Below, one piece after another: positions 17,310-25,387 of a DNA stretch of 64,000 nucleotides (the first letter of the stretch is position 1; each line of letters opens with the position of its first letter). Origin of the DNA: Sphingomonas phyllosphaerae (GTDB lineage Bacteria; Pseudomonadota; Alphaproteobacteria; Sphingomonadales; Sphingomonadaceae). The notes below the pieces were generated by a model that worked only from the letters and a program-made list of their open reading frames with translations, was not told the DNA's origin and did no database searches. The stretch covers positions 119,501 through 183,500 of the forward strand of contig JAQIJC010000001.1 in assembly GCA_036946405.1 (NCBI GenBank), read 5' to 3'. A program made the position numbers and the translations under genes.

Positions 17310-18811
17310 CAGCGCTGCCCCCCGCCCAGCGTCTGCGTCATGGTGCCCCCCGCGCCCGACATCGTCTGGGTCATGCCGCGCGGCTCGTCCATGAGCACGA
17401 AGCTGTCCTTGGTCCCGCCGCCCTGCGACGAATTGACGACCAGCGACCCCTCGCGCAGCGCCACGCGGGTCAGCCCGCCGGGGACGACCTGCACGCCCTT
17501 CGCGCCGGTCAGCACGAACGGGCGGAAGTCGACGTGCCGCGGCGCGACGCCCTGTTCGACCAAGGTCGGGACGGTCGACAGCGCCAGCGTCGGTTGCGCA
17601 ATGTAGCGCTCGGGCTCGGCGACCAGCGCCGCACGGAAGCGTTCGATCTCGGCCGACGAGGCAGTGGGGCCGACCAGCATCCCGTAACCGCCCGAGCCGT
17701 CGACCAGTTTGACCACCAGCTCATCGAGATGGTCGAGCACATATTTCAGCGCCTGCGGCTCGCGGCAGCGATAGGTTTCGACATTGGGCAAGCGTGCGGC
17801 ACCGCCCGAGTAATATTTCACGATCTCGGGCATGTAGCTGTAGATCGCCTTGTCGTCGGCGATGCCGTTGCCCGGCGCGTTGATGATCGCGACATTGCCC
17901 GCCGCATAAGCCGCGATCAGCCCGGGCACGCCGAGCATCGAATCGGGGCGGAAGACGAGCGGATCGAGGTAATCGTCGTCGACGCGGCGGTAGATGACGT
18001 CGACGCGCACCCGGCCCTCGATCGTGCGCATGTAGACGATGTCGTCATCGACGACGAGGTCGGCGGCCTCGACCAGCTCGATGCCCATCGAGTCGGCGAG
18101 GAAGCTGTGTTCGTAATAGGCCGAATTGTAATGGCCGGGCGTCAGCACCACGCAGGTCGGTTTGCCGCCGCACCCGCGCGGCGCGACCGAGCGCATCGTC
18201 TCCAGCAGCCGGTCGGGATAGCTGTCGACCGCGGCGACCCGGAATTTCGAGAACAGCTCCGGGCACAGCCGCACCATCGCCTCGCGGTTTTCCAGCATGT
18301 AGCTGACGCCGGAGGGCGTGCGGGCGTTATCCTCCAGCACGAAGAAGTCGTCCGGACCGGTGCGGACGAGGTCGATCCCGCAAATATGCGCCCAGACGTC
18401 GTGCGGCGGGCGGATGCCGGCGATCTCGGGACGGAATTGCGCGTTGCCGAGGATCAGATCGGCGGGCAGCACGCCATCGTGCAGGATCTTCTGGTCGCCA
18501 TAAATATCGACGAGGAACGCGTTGATCGCCTCGACACGCTGGACCAGCCCCTCGGACAGCCGCGCCCATTCGTCGGCGAGGAAGACGCGCGGGACAATAT
18601 CGAACGGGATGATCCGCTCGCCCGCCTCGCTCTCGCCATAGACCGCGAAGGTGATGCCGAGCTGCCGGAAGGTCGTCTCCGCCGATTGCTGGCGGCGTCG
18701 CAACTCGCCATCGGGCGTGTCGGCCAGCCAGCGACACAATTCGCGCAGTTCGGGCCGCGCGCCGTCGGCGTCGCTTGCCCCCATGATTTCATCGAACGCC
18801 GCTGTCCCCAT
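17309..18811 (-). CDS. Circularly permuted type 2 ATP-grasp protein
   Basis: A 500-residue member of the DUF404/DUF407 ATP-grasp group. Recognisable are FVLEDNARTPSGVSYMLENR, NAPGNGIADDKAIYSYMPEI and KLVDGSGGYGMLVGP, which carry ATP- and metal-binding residues in permuted order. ATP-grasp enzymes of this kind are expected to ligate a carboxylate to an amine. The tail is rich in Gly/Thr/Gln. It is the first gene of the operon, and the stop overlaps the alpha-E start by one base. The promoter must lie in the 90 bases to dsbD; no clear site was seen there. Confidence 0.92.
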   Translation of the reverse strand: MGTAAFDEIMGASDADGARPELRELCRWLADTPDGELRRRQQSAETTFRQLGITFAVYGESEAGERIIPFDIVPRVFLADEWARLSEGLVQRVEAINAFLVDIYGDQKILHDGVLPADLILGNAQFRPEIAGIRPPHDVWAHICGIDLVRTGPDDFFVLEDNARTPSGVSYMLENREAMVRLCPELFSKFRVAAVDSYPDRLLETMRSVAPRGCGGKPTCVVLTPGHYNSAYYEHSFLADSMGIELVEAADLVVDDDIVYMRTIEGRVRVDVIYRRVDDDYLDPLVFRPDSMLGVPGLIAAYAAGNVAIINAPGNGIADDKAIYSYMPEIVKYYSGGAARLPNVETYRCREPQALKYVLDHLDELVVKLVDGSGGYGMLVGPTASSAEIERFRAALVAEPERYIAQPTLALSTVPTLVEQGVAPRHVDFRPFVLTGAKGVQVVPGGLTRVALREGSLVVNSSQGGGTKDSFVLMDEPRGMTQTMSGAGGTMTQTLGGGQR

Positions 18812-18901
18812 TTGTCCCCTGCAACGCCCGACAACCGGATTCGTCGCATGCTGAGCGAGATCAAGCGCGCGCGCAACACTTCATTGCAGTGCAGCAGTCC
18901 C

Positions 18902-20923
18902 TCAACGCAACGATGAAAGCATTGCGGGCGTCAGCACCTGCGGGAGCACGCGCGGCGCGGCAGCCGTGGGCGGGTAGAAGAGGTAGAGCGGCACCCCCGC
19001 GCGATTGTGCTGCGCGATGAAACGACCGAGCACCGGGTCGCCATCGGTCCAGTCCCCGACCAGCACCGCGACCTTGTTGCGCTTGAAGGCGTCGGCCACC
19101 GCCTGCGTCTCGATCGCGGCCTTCTCGTTGACCTTGCACGTCAGGCACCAGTCGGCTGTGAAGTAAGCGAACACCGGACGCCCCTCGGCGCGCAAGGCGG
19201 CGAGCCGCGCCTCGGTGAACGGTTCGGCACCCGCGACGCTGGCCACCGCCACGCCGGCCGGCTGCGCCCGGACGGTGGCGATTGCCGCGCCGCCTAGCAG
19301 CAGCGCGATCAGCGCCGGCGCCCAAATCAGCCGGCCGCCCTGCACCTGCCGCCGCCCGCTCCACCACAGCCCCAGCCCGGCGAGCAGCGCGGCGGCGAGC
19401 GCGACCGTCATCCCGTCGACCCCCGCCTGTCGTCCGAGCACCCAGGCGAGCGCGAGCGCGGTCGCGAACATGGGTACCGACAGAATGTGGCGCAGCCGCA
19501 CCATCCACATGCCGGGCTTCGGCAGCCGCCGCCGCAGCGCGGGGACGAAGCCGATCAACAGGAACGGCAGCGCGATGCCGAGCCCCAGCCCCGCGAACAC
19601 CAGCAGCGCCGCGACCGGCGGCAACACCAGCGCCGCACCGAGCGCCGCGCCCATGAACGGCCCGGTGCACGGCGTCGCGACGAACGCGGCGAGCGCACCG
19701 GTCATGAACGCGCCGCTCGCACCGCTGCGCCCGGCGAATTGCGGAGTCGGCAGCTCGAACAGTCCGGCGAGGTTGAGCGCGATCGCGACGACCAGCAGCA
19801 GCAGCACGCCGACGACGCGCGGGTCCTGCAACTGGAACGCCCAGCCCGCGCTCGCCCCGCCCGCGCGCAGTACAAGCAGGGTCGCACCCAGCGCGAGGCA
19901 CACCAACACCACGCCGGCGGTATAGGCGAGCGCCTCGGTCCGCGCGTGGCGCTCGCTCTCGCCCGAGCGCGCGAGCCCGAGCGCCTTGAGGCTGAGGATC
20001 GGGAACACGCACGGCATGATGTTGAGCAGCAACCCACCGAGCAATGCACCCCCGAACGCCGCCAGCGCGACGCCCCAGTCGAGCCCCGCCGACGCCGTTG
20101 CAGGCGCGACGGTGCCGGGCTGCGCGATCAGCGCCAGCGCGGTGCCGTCGCCGAGCGTCAGTACGCCCTCCAGCGCGCCGCGCTCCGGTGTGGCGGCGGC
20201 CTTGGTCTCGATCACCAGCCGCTCGCCGTCGCGGATGACGGTCTGCTGGGCGGGATAATCGGTCGCACCGCCGCGCGCGGGGTAAAACCATGCCTGCCCC
20301 AGCGGCGCGTCGGCAGGATATGGCACCGACAGGCGGAAACGCCCGGCGTCGATCTGCCATGTCGCGGTGCTGCCGAGCGGGCGCGGAAGCGCGCGGCGCC
20401 ATGCGTCGAATTGCGCGCGACGTGCCGGCGTCACCGCACCGTCGTCGACCGTCAGTTGCGTGCTCAGCTCCTGCGTTTCGGGGACGCAGATCGTCTCGGT
20501 ACAGACGAGATAGTCGAGTTTGACCCGGATCGGCAGCGGGGTGCCGGTGGCCAGTCCCTTGGGCAGGGTGAGCGTCGTCAGCATCGTCCACGGGCGTTCG
20601 TAGACGTGGTTCATCAACCCGGCGATCACCAGCCGCCCCGGCGGGGGATAGGCGAGCGTGCCGGCGGTCGCGCCCGCCGGCAGCGTCCAGGTCGCGCGCG
20701 TCGCCACCCCTGCGTCGCCGGGGTTTAGCCAATAACCGTGCCAGCCGGCATCGGGGACGGCATGGATCGCGAGCGCGACCGTGCTGCCCGCCGCGGGCCG
20801 GTCGCTCTCGGCGATCAACGTCATCGCGACATGCCGCGTCTGTGCGCCGGCCGTTTGGGCGAGCAGCAGCGAGGCGGCTGTCATCAGAGTGAAAAGCGCC
20901 GCGCGCATTGCTTGCCTGATCAT
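18902..20923 (-). CDS. dsbD: DsbD-family thiol:disulfide interchange protein
   Basis: A 673-residue protein that carries electrons across the inner membrane to reduce periplasmic disulfides. The domain order is a signal peptide, a DsbD-alpha-like domain with a Cys pair (C141 and C146 in VCTETICVPE), a central eight-helix membrane domain with C306 (NIMPCVFPILS) and C420 (VATPCTGPFMG), and a C-terminal thioredoxin domain with CxxC (C593, C596 in DWCLTCK). All six expected cysteines are present. The start is at 20923, with an alternative ATG at 20908. It could supply reducing power to the CcmG/CcmH proteins encoded near 33 kb. It is divergent from the phosphatase gene. Confidence 0.92.
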   Translation of the reverse strand: MIRQAMRAALFTLMTAASLLLAQTAGAQTRHVAMTLIAESDRPAAGSTVALAIHAVPDAGWHGYWLNPGDAGVATRATWTLPAGATAGTLAYPPPGRLVIAGLMNHVYERPWTMLTTLTLPKGLATGTPLPIRVKLDYLVCTETICVPETQELSTQLTVDDGAVTPARRAQFDAWRRALPRPLGSTATWQIDAGRFRLSVPYPADAPLGQAWFYPARGGATDYPAQQTVIRDGERLVIETKAAATPERGALEGVLTLGDGTALALIAQPGTVAPATASAGLDWGVALAAFGGALLGGLLLNIMPCVFPILSLKALGLARSGESERHARTEALAYTAGVVLVCLALGATLLVLRAGGASAGWAFQLQDPRVVGVLLLLVVAIALNLAGLFELPTPQFAGRSGASGAFMTGALAAFVATPCTGPFMGAALGAALVLPPVAALLVFAGLGLGIALPFLLIGFVPALRRRLPKPGMWMVRLRHILSVPMFATALALAWVLGRQAGVDGMTVALAAALLAGLGLWWSGRRQVQGGRLIWAPALIALLLGGAAIATVRAQPAGVAVASVAGAEPFTEARLAALRAEGRPVFAYFTADWCLTCKVNEKAAIETQAVADAFKRNKVAVLVGDWTDGDPVLGRFIAQHNRAGVPLYLFYPPTAAAPRVLPQVLTPAMLSSLR

Positions 20924-20973
20924 CGGAGCGGGATCATAGCCGCTTCGCTCCCCCGTTGCATCAAGGTTGCCCG

Positions 20974-22629
20974 ATGAAATCGCTGTTCGCCGCCGCTCTG
21001 CTGACCACCGCCGCGCTGGTGCTTCCCGCCATCGCCCAGACACCGGCCGCCGCGCCCGCGATCGCCGCGACGCCGCAGGGCAAGCCGAAGCTGATCGTCG
21101 CGATCTCGGTGGACCAGTTTTCCGCCGACCTGTTCGCGCAATATCGCAACCGCTACACCGACGGCCTCGCGCGCTTGCAGCAGGGCGTGGTGTTTCCCTC
21201 CGGCTATCAGAGCCATGCCGCGACCGAGACCTGCCCCGGCCATTCGACGATTCTGACGGGCATGCGCCCCGCACATACCGGAATCATCGCCAACCACTGG
21301 ATCGACCAGCGCGCCGGGCGGCCCGACAAGACCGTCTATTGCTCGGAGGACGAGCGCGCGCCGGGGTCGGATCACGACAAATACCAGCCGTCCGACCTGC
21401 ACCTGCGCGTCGATACGTTGGGCGACATGATGAAGCGCGCCGATCCGCGCACCCGCGTCGTCGCGGTGGCGGGCAAAGACCGCGCGGCGATCATGATGGG
21501 CGGGCACCACACCGATCAGATGTGGTTCTGGGCGACCGACCATTTCATCACCCTTCCGTCGCGCAGCACTGCGCCGGTGCCGGCGGTGGTAACCCGTGCA
21601 AATGACGCGGTCGGCAAGCTGCTGGCGGGGGCGCAGGCGCCGCTGCCGCTGCCGGGCTATTGCAAGGGACTGGCGCAGCCGATCACGGTCGGCGCGCAGA
21701 CGATCGGCACCGGGCAATTCCAGCGCGCGGCCGGCGACGCCAAGTCGTTTCGCGCCTCGCCCGCGCTCGACGGCGCGGTGTTCGCGCTGGCCGCCGGGCT
21801 GATCCAGGACATGAAGCTCGGCCATGGCGCGGGTACCGACCTGATCGCGGTCGGTGCGTCGGCGACCGACTATGTCGGCCACGCGCTGGGCACGCAGGGC
21901 TCCGAGATGTGCATCCAGATGGCGCAGCTCGACCAGACGATCGGCGCGTTCCTCGCGCAGCTCGACGAATGGGGGCTGGATTACGAGGTGATGCTGACCG
22001 CCGACCACGGCGCGCACGACATGACCGAGCGCCAGCAGCAGCGCGCGATGCCGATGGAGGAACATGCTTCCGCCAGCAATGCTGCCGAGTTGGTCGGGGC
22101 GGCGATCGGGCGCGACCTCGGCATCGCCGGACGAGTGCTGATCGGGCCGGAGAGCGATGTCTATATCGCCGACACCGTGCCCCCCGCCCGTCGCAAGCAG
22201 GTGCTGGCGGAGGCGAAGCGCCGCTATCTGGCGATGCCGCAGGTCGCCGCCGCCTTCACCCGCGACGAGATCGCGGCGACGCCGTTCGCCAGGACTCCGC
22301 CCGAGGCATGGACGCTGGCGGAACGCGCGCGCGCCTCTTATGATGCGGAGCGGTCGGGCGACCTGATGGTGCTGCTCAAGCCGCGGGTGACGACGATCGT
22401 CACGCCTGCTCCCTTCTATGTCGAGACGCACGGCAGCCCGTGGGATTACGACCGGCGCGTGCCGATCCTGTTCTGGCGCAAGGGGATGGTCGCGTTCGAG
22501 CAACCGCTGTCGGTGGAAACGGTCGACATCGCGCCGACGCTGGCGGCGACGATCGGGCTACCGGTGTCGGGGCTCGACGGGCGGTGCCTCGATCTGGACG
22601 CTAGCGCGGGGGACACTTGCCCGAAGTGA
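20974..22629 (+). CDS. Secreted alkaline-phosphatase-superfamily phosphatase/phosphodiesterase (PafA-like)
   Basis: A 551-residue protein with a signal peptide (MKSLFAAALLTTAALVLPAIA) and the type I phosphodiesterase/PafA fold. Metal and nucleophile segments are D47 in VAISVDQF, the likely nucleophile T86 in the T-C-P-G-H motif (T86-H90), ASATDYVGHALG, LTADHGAHD and YVETHGSPWDYD. PafA enzymes are periplasmic, calcium-activated phosphatases that release phosphate from many monoesters. The ATG at 20974 is the first to give a proper signal peptide. No Pho-box-like site was evident in the 50-base divergent space to dsbD. Confidence 0.9.
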   Translation: MKSLFAAALLTTAALVLPAIAQTPAAAPAIAATPQGKPKLIVAISVDQFSADLFAQYRNRYTDGLARLQQGVVFPSGYQSHAATETCPGHSTILTGMRPAHTGIIANHWIDQRAGRPDKTVYCSEDERAPGSDHDKYQPSDLHLRVDTLGDMMKRADPRTRVVAVAGKDRAAIMMGGHHTDQMWFWATDHFITLPSRSTAPVPAVVTRANDAVGKLLAGAQAPLPLPGYCKGLAQPITVGAQTIGTGQFQRAAGDAKSFRASPALDGAVFALAAGLIQDMKLGHGAGTDLIAVGASATDYVGHALGTQGSEMCIQMAQLDQTIGAFLAQLDEWGLDYEVMLTADHGAHDMTERQQQRAMPMEEHASASNAAELVGAAIGRDLGIAGRVLIGPESDVYIADTVPPARRKQVLAEAKRRYLAMPQVAAAFTRDEIAATPFARTPPEAWTLAERARASYDAERSGDLMVLLKPRVTTIVTPAPFYVETHGSPWDYDRRVPILFWRKGMVAFEQPLSVETVDIAPTLAATIGLPVSGLDGRCLDLDASAGDTCPK

Positions 22630-22652
22630 GGGGGATTACCGGACTCCAATAA

Positions 22653-22738
22653 CGTCGTCGCCCCGGGCTCGACCCGGGGCCCCGCTTCTTCAGCGCGCTG
22701 CGATAAAAGCGGGGCCCCGGATCACGTCCGGGGTGACG
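22653..22738. repeat. Long dispersed palindrome between convergent genes
   Basis: CCCCGGGCTCGACCCGGGGC with CCCGCTTCTT on one side and AAAAGCGGGGCCCCGGATCA with CGTCCGGGG on the other. Same family as 14245-14327; it lies between the phosphatase and DUF4142 stops. Confidence 0.88.
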
Positions 22739-22746
22739 CAGAGGGA

Positions 22747-23229
22747 TTACATGCCCGCGAGCATGTCGATGTGGTGCTGCACGACCGGGGCGATTTGGCT
22801 GGCGGCGGTCTTCAACGAACCGGCGGTGCCGTTAGCCGCATAGCCCCGATGCAGCGCCAGCGCCTGCTGGTGCGCGGTCTGCTGCTGGGTCAGGTAGGTG
22901 CGGTCGCGCGCGGTGCCGCTTTCCTTGCGGAGCTGCGCCACCATGCCGTTCTGCTCGGGCGTCATCATCGGCGGCTTGGGCTTCAGCCCGGCTTGCGTCG
23001 CCGCGCTCTTGACCATCGCGGTGCTCTTCTCGTGGTCGCGGATCATGCCTTGCGCGAACGAGCGGACCTTGGGGTCCTTGGTCGATTGCAGGACGATCTG
23101 GCTCGACGTCTTCTCGTAGAGATCGCCCGCACCAGCGGCGGCGACATAGCCGTCAGGGGTCGTTTGCTGCGCGACGGCCGGGGCGGCGAGCACGATGGCA
23201 AGGGTAGCGACCGGCAGGAAACGCTTCAT
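22747..23229 (-). CDS. DUF4142 periplasmic protein
   Basis: A 160-residue protein with a signal peptide (MKRFLPVATLAIVLAAPAVA) and a ferritin-like helical DUF4142 domain: AGDLYEKTSSQIVLQSTKDP then FAQGMIRDHEKSTAMV. The family is widespread in proteobacteria and often stress-related, but its activity is not defined. The ATG at 23229 follows GAGAGAAG. It stands alone between a repeat and the SLC13 permease gene. Confidence 0.88.
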   Translation of the reverse strand: MKRFLPVATLAIVLAAPAVAQQTTPDGYVAAAGAGDLYEKTSSQIVLQSTKDPKVRSFAQGMIRDHEKSTAMVKSAATQAGLKPKPPMMTPEQNGMVAQLRKESGTARDRTYLTQQQTAHQQALALHRGYAANGTAGSLKTAASQIAPVVQHHIDMLAGM

Positions 23230-23326
23230 CTTCTCTCTCCGTAACATGCTTGGCAACATGCTGTCGCAAACGCGTCGCGCGCCGCGAACGTCCCGGAAAG
23301 ACGCCGAAATTTCTACGTGATCCCGA

Positions 23327-25102
23327 TCAATGGAGCGGCCAGAAGAACAGGATCAGCGGCGTGCCGACCAGCAGCACCAGCGCCGACAGCGGCGCACCGA
23401 GCCGCGCATAATCGCCGAAGCGATAGCCACCCGGCCCCAGCACCAATGTATTGCACTGATGTCCGATCGGGGTGAGGAAATCGCTGCCCGCGCCGACCGC
23501 GGTCGCCATCAGGAACGCCTCCGGGCGATAGCCGAGATCGCCCGCGAATTGCGCGGCGATCGGCGCCATCACCAGCACGGTCGCGGCATTGTTGAGGAAC
23601 GGCGTCACCGCCATTGCCGCGGCGAGGATCAGCGCCACCGCGCCCCATGGCGGAAGCACGGTCGCGGTCTGCGCCAGCCAGGTCGCGATGACGTCCGACG
23701 CGCCGGTAGTGCGCAGCGAGTCGGATACCGGGATCAGCGCGCCGAGCATCACGAGGATCGGCCATTCGATATGGTTGTACGCCTCGCGCACCGGCAGCAG
23801 CCCGGTCGCGACGACGATCCCCGCCGCCGCGAAGAAGGCGACGCCGACCGGCACCCAGCCCATCGCGGTCGCGAACATCGCCGCGCCGAGCACCGCGACC
23901 GGCAACCACCCGCGCCGGCTGGTGCCGAGCCGCAGTTCGCGCTCGGCGAGCGGCAGACAGCCGAGTTCGCGCAATTTTTCGGGCAAGGTGTCGAGCGTGC
24001 CCTGCAGCACCACCACGTCGCCGGTGCGCAGCGCGATATTGCCGAGCCGTCGCGACAGCCGCTCGTCGCGCCGCGAGATCGCGATCAGGTTGACGCCGTA
24101 GCGCGCCTGCAGGTCGAGCCGCCCGGCGGTCTGCCCTTCCAGCGGCGAACCGAGGTTGATGACCGCCTCGATCACGCCGATCTCGCTTTCGCCGCGGTCG
24201 GTGCGCTTCTCGCGCTCCTCGCTCTCGAGCGTCAGCCGGTCGCCCGCGATCGCACGTTCCAGCGCATCGGGATCGCCGCCGAGGATCAGCGTATCGCCCG
24301 CGCGCAGTTCGGTATCGGCCATCGGATGGCTGCGCATCCCGGCGCGGACCATGCGGGTGATCGTCACCTCATGCTCGTGGCGGTCGAGGAACGCTTCGAC
24401 CGTCTCACCGACCGCGGGCGAGCCGTCAGGGATCACGATCTCGGTGACATAGCCGGTGATGTCGAGCGCCTCGGCCATGCTCGGCGCGGCGCGACGGTCG
24501 GCGGGGATCAGCCGATAGGCGATGCTGAGATACAGCAGGCCGACGACCAGCAGCCCGAGTCCGACCGGCGTATAGTCGAACATTCCGAACGGCTCGCCGA
24601 GCATCTGTTCGCGCGAGCGGCTGACGATGATGTTCGGCGAGGTGCCGACCAGCGTCATCAGCCCGCCGAGAAGCGAGGCAAACGACATCGGCATCAGGAA
24701 CACCGACGGTGAGGCGTTGTTCTTCTTCGCCATTTGGATCGCGGCGGGCATCAGCATCGCCAAAGCGCCGATGTTCTTGACGAGCGCGCTGGCGACGCCC
24801 ACCGAGCCGGTCAGCACGAGCAGTTGCCCCCGCACGCGTTTCACACGGCGCGCGACCTTGCGCAGCACGCGCTCGATCACGCCGGAGCGCTGTACCGCCG
24901 CCGACAGAACGAGCGCGGAGGCGACGATGATGACGATGTCGTCGGAGAAGCCCTTGAAGGCATCGCCGGGCGCGACGATGCCGAGCGCGAGGCTGGCGAG
25001 CAGCGCGATGATCGCGACGACGTCGTAGCGGAAGCGCCCCCAGATGAAGAGCGCCATCATCCCGATCAGGGTGGCGATCGAGAGAAGTTGTGGCGTGGTC
25101 AT
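23327..25102 (-). CDS. SLC13-family permease with two TrkA-C (RCK) domains
   Basis: A 591-residue inner-membrane transporter of the DASS/ArsB-NhaD superfamily. It has hydrophobic helices in two halves (about 1-195 and 400-591), the substrate and sodium motifs VGTSPNIIVSR and FLNNAATVLVMAPI, and between them two TrkA-C regulatory domains (about 200-385, e.g. ADTELRAGDTLILGGDPDAL). Related proteins move sulfate, dicarboxylates or other anions; the substrate cannot be told from sequence. Both TrkA-C modules suggest gating by a small ligand. The gene is monocistronic with a repeat upstream. Confidence 0.9.
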   Translation of the reverse strand: MTTPQLLSIATLIGMMALFIWGRFRYDVVAIIALLASLALGIVAPGDAFKGFSDDIVIIVASALVLSAAVQRSGVIERVLRKVARRVKRVRGQLLVLTGSVGVASALVKNIGALAMLMPAAIQMAKKNNASPSVFLMPMSFASLLGGLMTLVGTSPNIIVSRSREQMLGEPFGMFDYTPVGLGLLVVGLLYLSIAYRLIPADRRAAPSMAEALDITGYVTEIVIPDGSPAVGETVEAFLDRHEHEVTITRMVRAGMRSHPMADTELRAGDTLILGGDPDALERAIAGDRLTLESEEREKRTDRGESEIGVIEAVINLGSPLEGQTAGRLDLQARYGVNLIAISRRDERLSRRLGNIALRTGDVVVLQGTLDTLPEKLRELGCLPLAERELRLGTSRRGWLPVAVLGAAMFATAMGWVPVGVAFFAAAGIVVATGLLPVREAYNHIEWPILVMLGALIPVSDSLRTTGASDVIATWLAQTATVLPPWGAVALILAAAMAVTPFLNNAATVLVMAPIAAQFAGDLGYRPEAFLMATAVGAGSDFLTPIGHQCNTLVLGPGGYRFGDYARLGAPLSALVLLVGTPLILFFWPLH

Positions 25103-25189
25103 CGTCAGGCGCTCAACCGTGGCGGGCCTAGAGCGGTTCCAGCCTGTTGCCGCAGGATAGGCTGAATCGGCCGCCAGCGGCGGTGCGCA

Positions 25190-25371
25190 TGTCCTTCGAG
25201 ACGAGGCCCTTCGACGCCGCCTGCGGCGTCGCTCAGGACAGGCTTCGACAGGCTCAGCCTCTCCTCAGGTCGAACGGGGGTCGGTGAGGCAAAGCATCAA
25301 CCTGCCGCCAACCAGTCCGTTCGTGCTGAGGAGCCATCGAGCGAAGTCGAGATGGCGTCTCGAAGCACGGT
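25190..25371. repeat. Composite dispersed repeat (CTTCGACAGGCTCAG type)
   Basis: The 285-base space between the SLC13 permease and tamB holds no gene. It contains CTTCGACAGGCTCAGCCTCT near 25237 and CGTTCGTGCTGAGGAGCC near 25319, units also seen at 53464 and 62748, with a nested GACGCCGCCTGCGGCGTC palindrome. Confidence 0.75.
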
Positions 25372-25387
25372 TAGTTTGAGCCGCCGT

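Noticed and set aside
25103..25387. Possible small gene or RNA between the SLC13 permease and tamB
   Set aside because: The sequence is explained by dispersed repeat units; no start with a ribosome site or typical codon use was seen.
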